DNA of 64,000 nt from an uncultured Thermoguttaceae bacterium (GCA_937951625.1 CALFBP010000011.1:91247-155246); one strand, 5' to 3'. Shown: positions 46,760-58,313, counted from the stretch's first letter. The notes: generated by a model not told the origin, from the sequence alone. Numbers and translations are program-made.

Positions 46760-49231
46760 ATGGGCCTTGCATCATCCTTGAGCACCGCGCTGACCGGTTT
46801 GACGGCGGCGGAGACCACGATCGACGTAGTGGGCAACAACCTGGCCAACGCGAACACAGTCGGTTTCAAGCAATCGCAAGCCGATTTCGCGACCCAATTT
46901 CTCCAAACCTTGAGCCTTGGCTCGGCGCCCACGGATAGCTCGGGGGGCACCAATCCTCGCCAAACGGGCTTGGGGACTATGGTGGCTGAGATCACCCCCG
47001 ACTTTTCGCAAGGGACGATCCAGATCAGTTCCAATCCCACGGATCTGGCGATTCAAGGCGAAGGCTTTTTCATGCTTCAGGGAAACACCGGGGAAACGCT
47101 GTACACGCGAAACGGCGTGTTCAAACTGAATTCCCAAAATCAGATGGTTTCGATCACCGGTCAGCGATTGCTCGGCTATGGAGTAGACTCCAATTTCGAG
47201 ATCGACACGGTGACCCTGAAACCGATCACCATCCCGCTCGGCTCCGCTGCCGTGGCCCAGGCAACGCGGAATGTCTATCTCGAAGGGCAAATGTCGCCCA
47301 CTGGCGACATTGCCACCAAGGCCGAGCGGATTCATTCGGCCGTGCTAGGCAACGGCATTTACACCGCGCCGACAAGCAACGGTCTGGCTACGACAGCGAT
47401 TCCTCCCAACGTAGCGGGAGCCAACACGCGTGCGGATTCGGACGGCGCCGGCGGGATGACGCCTGGAGAAACTTACGAGTACCGGTTGGTCTACGCTAAC
47501 CGATCGTATGATCCCCCGCCCCCTTTCGATCCGCCTGCATTTTCCGAGGGTATGATGTCGGCCGTCGTGACGGGCACGGTGGCTGCTGGGGAAGGCGCCA
47601 TCCGGCTTTCGAACTTGCCTACCGATCCGTCGCCCGCTACCGCCTATAGCCACATCCGAATTTATCGCCGGAGACAAGGCGACAATGTTTACCGTTATAT
47701 CGCTGAGTTGCCAGTGGGTACGACCCAGTATCGAGACGACTTGTCCGATGCGCTGGCCGCCGCCCGCCCCGCGATGAATAACACCACCATTAGCGGTAAA
47801 TACCGCTACTACGTGACTTTCGCCACGGCGGCTGGCGGGCCAGGGGCGGGAATCGAGAGCCGCGTTTACCTCGAGGGCCCTACCGCTACCGTCAATACCC
47901 TCGACGGCCGCGTGTTGTTAAGCAATCTGCCGACGGCTACACCGGGCGACGGCTGGGCGGTCCGCCGTATCTACCGCTGTCTAGCTACCAATGAGAATGT
48001 GTTCCACTTTCTCACGGAAATCCCAAGCGCTACCGATAACGTCACGCTCACCGACAATCTGACGGACGCCGTGCTTTCCACCCGACCGCTGCTGGACATG
48101 GATGGACCCAAAATCCTTCCCAGTACGAAGCTCGTCGATGTCTTGCGGCGGGAAACCAATGGTTATCGACGGCTGTTTCGCGAGGGAACCCTTCGGTTCC
48201 AGGGGCAAAAAGGTGGACGCACGTTGGCTGTCAAAGAATTCACCATCACCAATAGTTCCACGGTCCAAAATCTGATCGACTTCATGATTCAATCCATGGG
48301 TATCCAATCCGTGGGCTCCAGCGAAACCGATAATGGGGGCGCGCCCGTCCCGGCAGGAGGCATGGTGGATGTGGACGGGCGAATCATTCTTACGGGCAAT
48401 AACGGCGTGGACAATCGCATTGGTATTTCGCTCTCTGGCATGACCCTGCTCTATACCGAAAACGGTCAGCAGAACCGCGAAACCGTGGACATGAAATGGT
48501 CTCAGAAGCAAGCGGCCGTCGGTTCGGGCGCCATCGCCGACACTATCGTCTACGATTCGCTCGGGGCAAACTTGGCCTTGCGCGTCACCATGGTCTTGGA
48601 AGAACGCAACGGTACGGAGACCGTTTATCGATGGCTCGCCGACAGCCCCGATAATCGATATGGTTCGACAGCTACCATTGCCGTCGGCACGGGCACGGTG
48701 GCGTTCGACACTTCCGGTAATTTCAAAAGCGCAACGAACGACGAGGTGAACATCTATCGCGATGGTTTCCCCACCGTCAACCCGCTCACGTTCCGCCTCG
48801 ATTTCTCCCGAATCACTAGCCTGGCCGCGGACAAAAATAGCTTGGCCGTAACCCGCCAAGATGGATCCAGTTCAGGTACCTTGACCAGCTTTATCGTAGG
48901 GGAAGACGGGGTTATTAAAGGGGTGTTCTCCAACGGCATCAATCGGGATCTGGCCCAGATACGACTTGTGCGTTTCGCGAACCCTGCTGGTTTGGAGCAA
49001 CGCGGCCTGAACTTGTATGCCGTTGGAGTCAACTCCGGTTTGCCTGTCCAAGGTAATCCAGGTAACCAAGGTCTGGGTACCATCATTGCCGGAGCGGTAG
49101 AACTCTCGAATACCGACGTGGGAGGTAGCCTGATTCAGTTGATTTTGGCATCGACGATGTACCGCGGCAACACACGCGTCATTACCACGGTGCAGCAGAT
49201 GTTCGATGAACTCATGTCGCTCCGCCGATAA
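46760..49231 (+). CDS. flgE: Flagellar hook protein FlgE, enlarged
   Basis: N-terminus SSLSTALTGLTAAETTIDVVGNNLANANTVGFKQSQADFATQF; C-terminus GGSLIQLILASTMYRGNTRVITTVQQMFDELMSLRR. Confidence 0.92.
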   Translation: MGLASSLSTALTGLTAAETTIDVVGNNLANANTVGFKQSQADFATQFLQTLSLGSAPTDSSGGTNPRQTGLGTMVAEITPDFSQGTIQISSNPTDLAIQGEGFFMLQGNTGETLYTRNGVFKLNSQNQMVSITGQRLLGYGVDSNFEIDTVTLKPITIPLGSAAVAQATRNVYLEGQMSPTGDIATKAERIHSAVLGNGIYTAPTSNGLATTAIPPNVAGANTRADSDGAGGMTPGETYEYRLVYANRSYDPPPPFDPPAFSEGMMSAVVTGTVAAGEGAIRLSNLPTDPSPATAYSHIRIYRRRQGDNVYRYIAELPVGTTQYRDDLSDALAAARPAMNNTTISGKYRYYVTFATAAGGPGAGIESRVYLEGPTATVNTLDGRVLLSNLPTATPGDGWAVRRIYRCLATNENVFHFLTEIPSATDNVTLTDNLTDAVLSTRPLLDMDGPKILPSTKLVDVLRRETNGYRRLFREGTLRFQGQKGGRTLAVKEFTITNSSTVQNLIDFMIQSMGIQSVGSSETDNGGAPVPAGGMVDVDGRIILTGNNGVDNRIGISLSGMTLLYTENGQQNRETVDMKWSQKQAAVGSGAIADTIVYDSLGANLALRVTMVLEERNGTETVYRWLADSPDNRYGSTATIAVGTGTVAFDTSGNFKSATNDEVNIYRDGFPTVNPLTFRLDFSRITSLAADKNSLAVTRQDGSSSGTLTSFIVGEDGVIKGVFSNGINRDLAQIRLVRFANPAGLEQRGLNLYAVGVNSGLPVQGNPGNQGLGTIIAGAVELSNTDVGGSLIQLILASTMYRGNTRVITTVQQMFDELMSLRR

Positions 49232-49719
49232 TGCAATGTCGCCAGCTCAAAAGGATGTCTTTCCTGGCTTCCAGATGAGTTAACAACTCGCAAGGCCACG
49301 GGCTAACAAAGCGGCACTACGATCCGTCCAAGAGGACGCAGGGTTTCCACGCGACGGTCACCTGGAATAGGCCGTCGTCTGGAAGTGTTTGATGCACGCC
49401 CCCCCGCGCGGACTATTCGATAATTACACTACCATCCTCGTCACGCCAATCCCCGCGTTATGCGACCAGGACGACCGCTTCGAGTCTAAAGGCGCAAGAG
49501 TCCTCATCTCGACCCGCAAGGCTGTGGCGGCCCCTTGCTTCGCCGTTGACCGATGTACCGCGCGAGTTTCGAATGGCCCTTCGTAGGATGGCATTCAGAG
49601 TTTCATAACCATGGAAATAGTAAAAGGTTGGGATTTAGTTACAAGGTCGGCGACACGCCGCTTGGTTGCGGCCTATACTGTTGAAAGAGGAACTGCTCGT
49701 TTCGGCCTGAACTGAGCCT

Positions 49720-50436
49720 ATGAGTAATCCCGTTGCCACTGCCCCCGCTGCTTTGGAAACCTCTGGCTCCGCGCCTCCACGATCCTCGTCTATGTTGGCA
49801 CGCCTTACGGCCTTGCTTTTTGTCATTGCTGTGATCGGTGCTGAAGTTTTAATCGCTTCTTTGTGGTTGTCTTCCAGCACTTCCTCTCAAACAACTCAGA
49901 CCGATCCCCATGGCGCCCAAGCCGCCGAGGACGTGGCCAATACGGAAACCAAACACGGCCACGAAGCAGGCACGAAGGAAAACCACGAGTCCGCTGAGAA
50001 AAAGCATGGGACCGTGGAGAAAAATAAGCACGGCGCGACCGGCAAAAATTCCCATGCTAAATCCGGCCATTCGCAACCGGGAGAGTCGGCAGCAAAAATT
50101 ATTGTTGATCCGCTGGACCAAATCGAAGTGGACCTTGAACAGTTTTATGTAACAACCCAATCGGTGGCATCAAATTCCACCATGAGGGTAGAGTTCCACC
50201 TCTATGGGGTGATCAAAGCGGGAGATAAGGAGGAGTTTGATCGATTGGTGAAAGCTTCCCAGCACCGGATACGCGATCAAATTCTGACGATAATCCGCAG
50301 CGCGCATCCCCGTGACCTGAGCGATGCAGGATTGGGGTTGATCAAAAGACAGATTTTAGAGAAAACTAACGCCATTCTTGGAAAGCCCTTGCTGCGAGAG
50401 GTCATTGTGAGCGACTTCGCATATTTGGAGCAATAA
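49720..50436 (+). CDS. fliL: FliL-like protein with His/Lys-rich linker
   Basis: TM then charged linker then [38 protein letters not shown]...[14 protein letters not shown]. Confidence 0.7.
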   Translation: MSNPVATAPAALETSGSAPPRSSSMLARLTALLFVIAVIGAEVLIASLWLSSSTSSQTTQTDPHGAQAAEDVANTETKHGHEAGTKENHESAEKKHGTVEKNKHGATGKNSHAKSGHSQPGESAAKIIVDPLDQIEVDLEQFYVTTQSVASNSTMRVEFHLYGVIKAGDKEEFDRLVKASQHRIRDQILTIIRSAHPRDLSDAGLGLIKRQILEKTNAILGKPLLREVIVSDFAYLEQ

Positions 50437-50482
50437 CCTCAGGCCCCTGCCTGGCCGACTGTCACCAGAGGAATGGATTCCG

Positions 50483-51106
50483 ATGGCGGACATGCCCGAT
50501 TTAATCAGTCAGGACGAAATTGAGCGACTCTTGAGCAGCTCCATGGCGGGGGCAGCGGGGTCAACCCTGTCGGCTTCCCCCGCTGGCGCCACCCAACCCG
50601 TTGGCCCGGATCGACCTGCGGCGACGACTTCGGGATCGTCGCCGCTTCAGCGCGAGCCACCCTCGCAGCCAGGGGAGGAATCGCGCACCGCAACAAACAC
50701 GACCACGGCGGGGATCGCGCAAAGCGACATGGAGGTCCTGCTTCAGCAAGCGGAAAAGGCGCTTGCTTCGATCGAAGAAGGACCGGCCCAGGAGACTCCG
50801 CCGGGCATGGCGCCGTTCCACTGGGAGGAACTCTCGGTCGTGCCGGCCAACGCCGAGAGTGCCACCTTGGATTTGATCCGCGACGTCGAGTTGGACGTCA
50901 GCATCGAGCTAGGCCGCACGCGCATGTACCTGGAAGACGTCCTGAAGCTCCGTCGCGGCGCGGTCGTCACCTTGGATAAGCTCGCCGGCGACCCCGTGGA
51001 CGTGTATGTCAACGGCCGGCTTGTCGCGCGGGGCGAAGTGCTTGTGCTCAACGACAACTTTTGCGTTCGAGTAGCGGAGTTGGTCGCGGGGGTGAGTTCA
51101 TCATAG
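50483..51106 (+). CDS. fliN: Flagellar motor switch protein FliN
   Basis: C-terminal SpoA-type: [71 protein letters not shown]. Confidence 0.92.
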   Translation: MADMPDLISQDEIERLLSSSMAGAAGSTLSASPAGATQPVGPDRPAATTSGSSPLQREPPSQPGEESRTATNTTTAGIAQSDMEVLLQQAEKALASIEEGPAQETPPGMAPFHWEELSVVPANAESATLDLIRDVELDVSIELGRTRMYLEDVLKLRRGAVVTLDKLAGDPVDVYVNGRLVARGEVLVLNDNFCVRVAELVAGVSSS

Positions 51107-51228
51107 GAGGGCCATTGGTTCTAGCGATCGCCCAAGCGGTTCTCCACGCGATCTCCGACCAATATGGAAATCGAAAGGGGCCACCGCCGAACGGCCGCCT
51201 GAATCCTTTTCGTGGTAGCGAGGCAAGG

Positions 51229-51909
51229 ATGCCTGTGAGGAAAACTGCTCGATGCCTGCCGATCTTGTTTTTCTTTTCCTGTTTGATCGGGCAGGCACAA
51301 GAGCGGAACTCGACACGAGACCTCGGCGCCCTCGAATCGTGGGAGACCGCCGGAAGGAGTGCCTCTGTCAACGCCAGGGATCATCAGTCGGCCAGGTGGG
51401 GGGCGGTAACCTCCAGCCCAGAGCCGCCAGGGCCAACGGAACGCGGTATCCAGCAGTCGTCGGCCCCGGCACGTCGCAGCGACCCGATCCCCCTGAGGCC
51501 TCCTAGCCATTCTCCCCAGACTGGGCCAACGGCGCCCGCTCCTTCGGTAAACGGACCTCGCACGCTGATTTCCGTAATAGGGAGCTTAGGCGCGGTCCTG
51601 GGAATGTTTTTCTTGTTGGCATGGGCGATGCGCCGTGGCGCGTCGGGCTCGCCGGGCCTCCTCCCGCATGAGGCCTTGGAAGTGCTCGGCCGCGCTCCCT
51701 TGGCTGGACGGCAACAAGTTCACCTTGTTCGGCTAGGCAACAAACTGGTGTTGGTGTCCGTTTCCGCCGCGGGCATCGAGCCCCTGAGCGAAGTCACGGA
51801 GCCGGATGAGGTTCAACGCCTGGTGGCGCTTTGCCGCCAAGGTCAAACCAATAGCGCCGCCTTGATGTTCCGTCAAGCCCTGGACCGCTTCGCGGCCCGC
51901 GAGGAGTAG
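51229..51909 (+). CDS. fliO: FliO-like protein
   Basis: Signal/TM, proline-rich linker, [25 protein letters not shown], then [31 protein letters not shown]. Confidence 0.8.
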   Translation: MPVRKTARCLPILFFFSCLIGQAQERNSTRDLGALESWETAGRSASVNARDHQSARWGAVTSSPEPPGPTERGIQQSSAPARRSDPIPLRPPSHSPQTGPTAPAPSVNGPRTLISVIGSLGAVLGMFFLLAWAMRRGASGSPGLLPHEALEVLGRAPLAGRQQVHLVRLGNKLVLVSVSAAGIEPLSEVTEPDEVQRLVALCRQGQTNSAALMFRQALDRFAAREE

Positions 51910-51913
51910 CGCG

Positions 51914-52906
51914 ATGCCAAAGCCGCTCCAAGATTTTCCGCCCCGAAGGTATCCTGCCGAGCCGCAGAACCGGGCTGGAGCGGATGGGTTTTCGGCGGCC
52001 CTGTTCGAGCAGCCCCATCGCGCCCCGCAAAGCCACTCGGCCGCCACGGACCAGTTTAGGAATCGAGGAAAACGTAGGACCGCCTGCTGGATACCAGGCG
52101 GCCTCCCAGCCGGGGTCCTCATGGTTGTGGCGGCGATCGCGGCTTGGAGTCTGGCCGAGCCTCACGCTTTGGCTCAAAATCCCTCCAACCAACCGTTGTC
52201 GATTCGCGTGCCCGACGGCTTGGCAGGAGGGCCAGAGGCGTGGACGAGTCCCGCCGGCCTGAGCTCCGCGCTTCAGGTCATGCTCGTGCTGACCGTGCTC
52301 AGCCTGGCCCCAGCCATCCTGTTGATGACCACCTGCTTCGTGCGGATCGTGGTGGTGCTAGGGTTGCTGCGCCAGGCGGTCGGCACGCAGCAATTGCCGC
52401 CGAGTCAAGTCATCACCTCGCTCGCCCTTTTCCTCACCCTGCTTGTCATGACGCCAGTCTGGAAAAAAGTCTATGACGACGCGATCGTGCCCTATCGCGC
52501 CGAGCGGATCACTCTGGAGGAGGCTTGGACGGCTGGAGCCGCGCCGGTCCGCAGGTTCATGAGCTTGCAGATCGAACATGCGGGCAATCGCGACGACGTC
52601 TGGCTGTTCCTCCGCTATTTGCCCGACGCCAAGACCCCAACGGACTACGACGAAGTCCCTCTGGCCGCCCTCCTGCCGGCATTCATGCTGAGCGAGCTGA
52701 AAACGGCTTTTCTTATTGGGTTCCAAATCTTTCTCCCCTTTCTGGTGATCGACGTGATTGTGGCCGCAGTGATGGTTTCGATGGGCATGCTCATGGTCCC
52801 ACCGGCCATGATCTCGCTTCCTTTCAAATTGATTTTGTTCGTTTTACTCGACGGTTGGCACCTGGTCGTGGGCATGTTGATGGAGAGTTTCCAGGCGTTT
52901 GCATGA
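51914..52906 (+). CDS. fliP: Flagellar export protein FliP
   Basis: [60 protein letters not shown]. Confidence 0.95.
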   Translation: MPKPLQDFPPRRYPAEPQNRAGADGFSAALFEQPHRAPQSHSAATDQFRNRGKRRTACWIPGGLPAGVLMVVAAIAAWSLAEPHALAQNPSNQPLSIRVPDGLAGGPEAWTSPAGLSSALQVMLVLTVLSLAPAILLMTTCFVRIVVVLGLLRQAVGTQQLPPSQVITSLALFLTLLVMTPVWKKVYDDAIVPYRAERITLEEAWTAGAAPVRRFMSLQIEHAGNRDDVWLFLRYLPDAKTPTDYDEVPLAALLPAFMLSELKTAFLIGFQIFLPFLVIDVIVAAVMVSMGMLMVPPAMISLPFKLILFVLLDGWHLVVGMLMESFQAFA

Positions 52907-53033
52907 GCGACGTTGCTTGGGCAAGCGTGGAAAGACGCGAAAAGCGGTTGCCGTTTAGGAGTCGTCGACCGCCGCTCGCTTTCCGACCAGACGTTGCATT
53001 CCGTTTTTGGCCTCCCGCATGGCGCCGTGCCTT

Positions 53034-53300
53034 ATGGACGCAAGTCTGATTGTCGATTTGGGACGCGAAGCGATTTGGATCGGGCTTTTGCTGGCCGCCC
53101 CGGTCTTGCTGACCGGCATGATCGTGGGCTTGGCGGTCGGCTTGCTCCAGGCGCTGACCCAGGTGCAAGAGCAGACGGTGGCCTTCGTGCCGAAGATCGT
53201 GGCCATGGTGTTGGTCATGGGCTTGCTGCTTCCCTGGCTTTTGGCCCGCATGGTCGAATACTCCGAAAACTTGATCTCCGGGATTCCGGGACGGTTCTAG
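53034..53300 (+). CDS. fliQ: Flagellar export protein FliQ
   Basis: GREAIWIGLLLAAPVLLTGMIVGLAVGLLQALTQVQEQTVAFVPKIVAM. Confidence 0.93.
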   Translation: MDASLIVDLGREAIWIGLLLAAPVLLTGMIVGLAVGLLQALTQVQEQTVAFVPKIVAMVLVMGLLLPWLLARMVEYSENLISGIPGRF

Positions 53301-54079
53301 TGGATTGGCTTCCGCACATCGACACCAGCAAGTTCATTTTGTTCACGCTGATCCTGACGCGGATAAGCGGGCTGTTGATGACCGCGCCGATCTACGGCAC
53401 GCCCGACATCCCCCTTCAAGTCCGGGCCTTGTTCGCCTTCGCGCTGTCGGTCTTGGTCGTTCCTACGCAATGGGGCACATCGCCTCCCCTGCCAACCAAC
53501 CTCGCGGAATACGTCGTCCTGGTCGGGAGCGAACTCGTCGTCGGCTTGGCCCTGGGCCTAGGGATCACGGTGCTGTTGTCGGGCATCGAACTGGCGGGGC
53601 GCTTGATCGATCAGGTGAGCGGGATGTTGATCGCTGAAATCTTTGATCCAGTCCAAGGCGATAACTCGTCGATCCTCTCGCGTCTGATTTTTTTGACGAC
53701 GGTGGCCATTTATGTCGTGGTCGGGGGGCACCGCATGGCCATGGCCGGCCTGCTGGATACGTTTCAGACCATGCCGCCGGGCAGCGTCGCGGCGCCGAGC
53801 CATTTGGCCGACACGCTTGTGACCCTGGTCAGCCAAAGCTTTGCTTTGGGGATTCGCGCCGCCGCGCCGGTTGTCGCCTCGCTGTTGTTGGCGAACCTGA
53901 TTCTCGGGCTGATCACGCGGGCCCTGCCGCAATTGAATCTTTTTGTCCTCGGTTTCGGTTTGAACGTGTTCCTCGCCTTGGGCATCCTTGGCGTCTCGCT
54001 CGGCGCGGCGGTTTGGGTGTTCGCGGATCGGATCGAACCGGCCATTGGCCTAGTTGTGGAGACATTGCGCGGCGGGTAA
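53300..54079 (+). CDS. fliR: Flagellar export protein FliR
   Basis: GTG start overlapping fliQ stop; FILFTLILTRISGLLMTAPIYGTPDIPLQVRALFAFALSVLVVP; AGRLIDQVSGMLIAEIFDPVQG. Confidence 0.93.
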   Translation: MDWLPHIDTSKFILFTLILTRISGLLMTAPIYGTPDIPLQVRALFAFALSVLVVPTQWGTSPPLPTNLAEYVVLVGSELVVGLALGLGITVLLSGIELAGRLIDQVSGMLIAEIFDPVQGDNSSILSRLIFLTTVAIYVVVGGHRMAMAGLLDTFQTMPPGSVAAPSHLADTLVTLVSQSFALGIRAAAPVVASLLLANLILGLITRALPQLNLFVLGFGLNVFLALGILGVSLGAAVWVFADRIEPAIGLVVETLRGG

Positions 54080-54193
54080 GGATGCGGTACCGCGTCGCCG
54101 TGTGGCCGGGCGGGCCGACGACATCGCGCCAACCGTCTCCACGGTCCGACAGCAATCGTCAGACACGTCCGCTAAGTTCGATTCACCGACTCC

Positions 54194-55276
54194 ATGCCTG
54201 ACTACAGCGGCGATAAATCGCAGGAACCCACCCCACATCGCCGCCAGAAGGCCCGCGAGGAGGGAAGCGTCGCGCGGAGCCATGATTTGGCTTCGGCTTT
54301 GCTCTTGCTGGTGGCCCTTGGGGCACTATGGTTTAGCGGGGCCTCGTTGTTGGATTTTCTGGCGGCTTACGCCCGCCGCCAGTTGGGCGGCGAGCCGTGG
54401 CTGAAGGCCGACGCCTCGCTGGCCGTGGGCCATTGTACCAACTTGCTTACCGAGCTTGCCCGGCATGTCCTCCCGATCCTCGGATGGATTCTCGTGGGCG
54501 CGGTGGCGGTCCATCTGGTCCAAATCGGCTTTTTCTTCTTGCCGTCGAAGGTCGGATTCGACCTCTCGCGCATCGACCCTCTGGCAGGCGCCCGGCGAAT
54601 GTTCTCGCTCGACAGCGTCGTGCGTTTGGGCTTCGCCCTCTTGAAATTGGTGCTGATTGCCGCGGTCGCGTTCGCCTGTTGGTATCAAGACCTGCCCCGC
54701 ATTCTGGCCTTGGGCTGCCTTCCGCTCAGCGAAATTGCCTCGGTGGTGTGGCAGCTTCTTTTCTGGACCGGCCTGAAGATCGGGATCGCTTTGCTCGTGC
54801 TGGCGGTGATCGACTATGGCTATCAGTACTGGCGTCATGAGCAGGACCTGCGCATGACGCCCCAAGAAGTCCGCGAGGAAATGCGCAATCTGGAAGGCGA
54901 CCCGCAGATTGCCGCACGCCGCCGGGCGGTCCAGAGGCAGTTGGTGGCCAATCGCATTTCCCAGGCCGTGCCCAAGGCCGATGTGGTGGTCACCAACCCC
55001 ACGGAACTGGCCGTCGCCATCCAATACGATCCCGAGAAGATGGCCGCCCCGATCGTGGTCGCCAAGGGGGCTGGCCTTCTGGCCCAGCAGATACGGCGTA
55101 TTGCGCTGGAGCACGGGATACCCGTCCTCGAACGCAAGCCATTGGCCCAAGCCTTGTACCGCGAGGTGGAACTCAACCACCCCATCCCTCAAGACAAATA
55201 CGCCGCGGTGGCCGAGGTCCTCGCCTACGTCTACCACCTCAAGGGCAAGAAGATCGCGCCGCCGCGTGCGGCGTGA
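54194..55276 (+). CDS. flhB: Flagellar export protein FlhB
   Basis: MPDYSGDKSQEPTPHRRQKAREEGSVARSHDL; autocleavage-type NPTE motif VVVTNPTELAVAIQYDPEKMAAPIVVAKGAG. Confidence 0.95.
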   Translation: MPDYSGDKSQEPTPHRRQKAREEGSVARSHDLASALLLLVALGALWFSGASLLDFLAAYARRQLGGEPWLKADASLAVGHCTNLLTELARHVLPILGWILVGAVAVHLVQIGFFFLPSKVGFDLSRIDPLAGARRMFSLDSVVRLGFALLKLVLIAAVAFACWYQDLPRILALGCLPLSEIASVVWQLLFWTGLKIGIALLVLAVIDYGYQYWRHEQDLRMTPQEVREEMRNLEGDPQIAARRRAVQRQLVANRISQAVPKADVVVTNPTELAVAIQYDPEKMAAPIVVAKGAGLLAQQIRRIALEHGIPVLERKPLAQALYREVELNHPIPQDKYAAVAEVLAYVYHLKGKKIAPPRAA

Positions 55277-55297
55277 GACCGCCTGCGCCCTGGGGAT

Positions 55298-56749
55298 TCA
55301 TGGTTTGGCCTCGAGCAGTTGCCTCATGGCGTCCATCAGCACCGGCTCGACTTCGGGCGCTACGTTGCTCGCGCGAGGGCTGGTCTCGTAGCCCCCTTCT
55401 TCATACGCCGAGGCCAAGGCGATGTAGCCGGGCCCGCAATCGCCATAGGCGGCCATCATCACCTGCAAGTCCTTACGCATGGCCTTGGCCGCGAGCTGAT
55501 ATTCCACGAGCAACTCGCCGGGCATGTGCAGCACCCGGACCGTCCCGACGCGAAGGCACGAAATCGGAAGCCGATGTCCCGCCTTGCAGCGGCGGACCCA
55601 AGCCAATTGATCGGCAAGATCGTAACTCCCGCGGAGCGGCTCTTTCTGAAGTGCCTGAGTCAATTCTTCCTCTTTCAAGTGCTTGGCCAGAGGCAGGGCG
55701 ACGGGCACGACCTGCCAACCCACGTCCGCAGGCGTGAGCGGGGCTTTTTTCATCGTGTCGAACGCCCGCTTCATCCCATCGGCAAGGCGCTCCGCGAGCA
55801 CGATGCGGTTGGGCGGACTGCCGTCGTTGTACTTGCCCGCCCCGATGTTGCCGCCGGCGCCTGTGAAATGCACGTGCAAAGCCTCGGGAACCGATTGGCC
55901 GCGGAAGAAACGGGCGATGCCGGGAAAGTCCGGGCTGGGTACGCCGGTGCGGTAATAGCTTTGCGGATGGCAGGCGTAGTAGGTCAGCACGGCCACGGGG
56001 ACGTTTTCGTTCCAGAAGGCCAACAAGGAGACCTCAGGATCGATGAGCCCCTCGGGTTCGGCGCGAAGTGCCGGGTCCTTGGTAGCCGTAAAGCGCGTGG
56101 CACGCACCTTGCCGTCCGGACCCTTGATCCGCCGGTTGGACGCTACCTGATGCACCTCGGCCGCGGACCAGCCGTAGTGGGTCACCTTCTGGGCATCGCG
56201 GATGCCTTGCCGCAGCGCGTCGGCCGCGCGGCGGATCACCTCCCGATGAAACGTCCCCTCGAAACGCCCGAGATCCTTGCGACCGAGTTCGCGGAGGAGA
56301 CGCTCGGCCATGAAATCGCAGGCGGGCGCGTCGTGCTGGTGGACGGTGTGAACCGCCACGCGGTCGGGCACAGTTCCGGCGGCCTCGGCCAGCGCGGCCC
56401 GAAAAGCGTCCTGCCCCTCGTTGGAAATTCCGATCCAATCCACAGCGCAAAGCACGATCGGCTGCCCCGCGCCCAATAGCGCGATGCCCCGGCAGCGAAG
56501 CGTCAGTTCGCCCAGCCGCTTCACGGGGTCGTAAGCCATTTGGGACCCGACGGGCGGCGTGGCGTCCACGTCGAAGGTCGCCAAGCGAATCCCCGCCTCC
56601 GATGGCCTGGCATCCCTTTGGGCTTCAGCGATTTTTTGGGCGTCGGCCGCGGGCGAAAGATCGGGCGTTGCGAACTGGAACAGCCCCCCTGCCATCAACA
56701 CTGCGATGGCCATCCGAGCCGCCGATCCTCTCCCCATTAGGCTTTTCAT
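55298..56749 (-). CDS. Secreted neutral/alkaline ceramidase-like hypothetical protein
   Basis: Signal peptide; [65 protein letters not shown]. Confidence 0.75.
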   Translation of the reverse strand: MKSLMGRGSAARMAIAVLMAGGLFQFATPDLSPAADAQKIAEAQRDARPSEAGIRLATFDVDATPPVGSQMAYDPVKRLGELTLRCRGIALLGAGQPIVLCAVDWIGISNEGQDAFRAALAEAAGTVPDRVAVHTVHQHDAPACDFMAERLLRELGRKDLGRFEGTFHREVIRRAADALRQGIRDAQKVTHYGWSAAEVHQVASNRRIKGPDGKVRATRFTATKDPALRAEPEGLIDPEVSLLAFWNENVPVAVLTYYACHPQSYYRTGVPSPDFPGIARFFRGQSVPEALHVHFTGAGGNIGAGKYNDGSPPNRIVLAERLADGMKRAFDTMKKAPLTPADVGWQVVPVALPLAKHLKEEELTQALQKEPLRGSYDLADQLAWVRRCKAGHRLPISCLRVGTVRVLHMPGELLVEYQLAAKAMRKDLQVMMAAYGDCGPGYIALASAYEEGGYETSPRASNVAPEVEPVLMDAMRQLLEAKP

Positions 56750-57035
56750 GGCACAATATCCTTTGTGAAGGTGAGTTAAGCAATCGATCGTGGAGAACCG
56801 ACTTTCCAGATTAGTGTTTTCCTTGCGGCGGTACAACTAGAGGCCGCTTCGGGCGGCGCGTTGCGGCGCAGGGATCGCCCCGCCTTGCTGGCCGAGACGA
56901 AAGCGAGCCGGTTGCGAGGGCTTCGACCCATGGTACAATCGCGGGCGGCCTGCTGTTGCGGGGATGAGCCTGGGAAACGGCAATGTCTCCCGGCAACGCC
57001 GAGTATGCCTCACACGACCCCCAAGGAGCCCAGCG

Positions 57036-58313
57036 ATGAGCAAATCGGTTGGCAACAACGGCGCGGCCCTGGCCGCGGGACTGAGTATCGCCCGGGGCGC
57101 GCATGCCGCGGGGAGCGATCTCGTGAAAATCGCCCTGATCGGATGCGGAGGCCGCGGCACGGGCGCCGCGATCAACGCCTTGAACACCAAGGCCAATGTC
57201 AAGCTCGTGGCCATGGCCGACGCCTTTCCCGACCGCTTGGAAAACAGTCTCCGCGGCATCCAGTCGCAATGTCCGGGCAAGGTGGACGTGCCCTCGGATC
57301 GCAAGTTCACGGGGCTTGATGGCTATGAAAAGGCGATCCAGTCCGACTGCGACGTCGTGCTTTTGTGTACCCCGCCCGGCTTTCGTCCGCGGCAGTTGGA
57401 AGCGGCCGTCCGAGCCGGCAAGCACATTTTCGCCGAGAAACCGCTGGCCACCGACGCACCCGGTGTCCGACGCATCATGGCCGCCAACGAAGAGGCCAAG
57501 AAGAAAGGGCTTCGGGTGGCCGTGGGCCATCACCTCCGCCATGAGGTGAAGCACAAGGAGATCATGAAGCGGGTTCATGACGGGGCTATCGGCAAGATTC
57601 ACTTCATGCGAATCTATTTCAATTCCAGCGGCGTCTGGGTCATGCCCCGCAAGCCCGGCCAAACCGAAATGCAACATCAGGTGCGCAACTGGTATTACTT
57701 CAACTGGCTTTGCGGCGACCACATCGTCGAGCAGCACGTCCACGACATCGACGTGGCCAATTGGTTCATGAAGGATCAGCACCCGGTGCGGGCCAACGGG
57801 ATGGGCGGGCGGCAGGTCCGCGTGGGTAAGGAGTACGGCGAAATTTTCGACCACCACTGCGTCGAGTTCGAATACGCCGACGGCACGAAATGCTTCAGCT
57901 TTTGCCGCCATATCCCCGGCTGCTGGGACGCCTTCCTGGAATGCGCCCACGGCGAGAAGGGCTGGGCCGAGATTTATGGGCACGGCCACAGCGTCCTCCA
58001 TGTCGACGGACAACCACCACAACGTTGGGAACGCGGTCCCGACGGCCACCAAGTCGAAATGGACGACTTTTTCGCCGCCTTACTGGCCGGCCAACGCTAC
58101 AACGAATTGGATTGGGCGATTCCCAGCACGATGACGGCCATTTTGGGTCGAATGGCCACTTACTCGGGGAGGATCGTCACGTGGGACGAGGCTATCCGGT
58201 CGGACCTGGACCTCGCGCCCGAACGACTCGCTTGGGATGCCACGCCGAAGTCGCTGCCTGGCCCTGATGGGATTTATCCCTGTGCCATCCCCGGGGTAAG
58301 CAAAGCGCTGTGA
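57036..58313 (+). CDS. Gfo/Idh/MocA-family oxidoreductase
   Basis: VKIALIGCGGRGTGAAINALNTKANVKLVAMADAFPDRLENSL; HIFAEKPLATDAPGVRRIMAA. Confidence 0.92.
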   Translation: MSKSVGNNGAALAAGLSIARGAHAAGSDLVKIALIGCGGRGTGAAINALNTKANVKLVAMADAFPDRLENSLRGIQSQCPGKVDVPSDRKFTGLDGYEKAIQSDCDVVLLCTPPGFRPRQLEAAVRAGKHIFAEKPLATDAPGVRRIMAANEEAKKKGLRVAVGHHLRHEVKHKEIMKRVHDGAIGKIHFMRIYFNSSGVWVMPRKPGQTEMQHQVRNWYYFNWLCGDHIVEQHVHDIDVANWFMKDQHPVRANGMGGRQVRVGKEYGEIFDHHCVEFEYADGTKCFSFCRHIPGCWDAFLECAHGEKGWAEIYGHGHSVLHVDGQPPQRWERGPDGHQVEMDDFFAALLAGQRYNELDWAIPSTMTAILGRMATYSGRIVTWDEAIRSDLDLAPERLAWDATPKSLPGPDGIYPCAIPGVSKAL

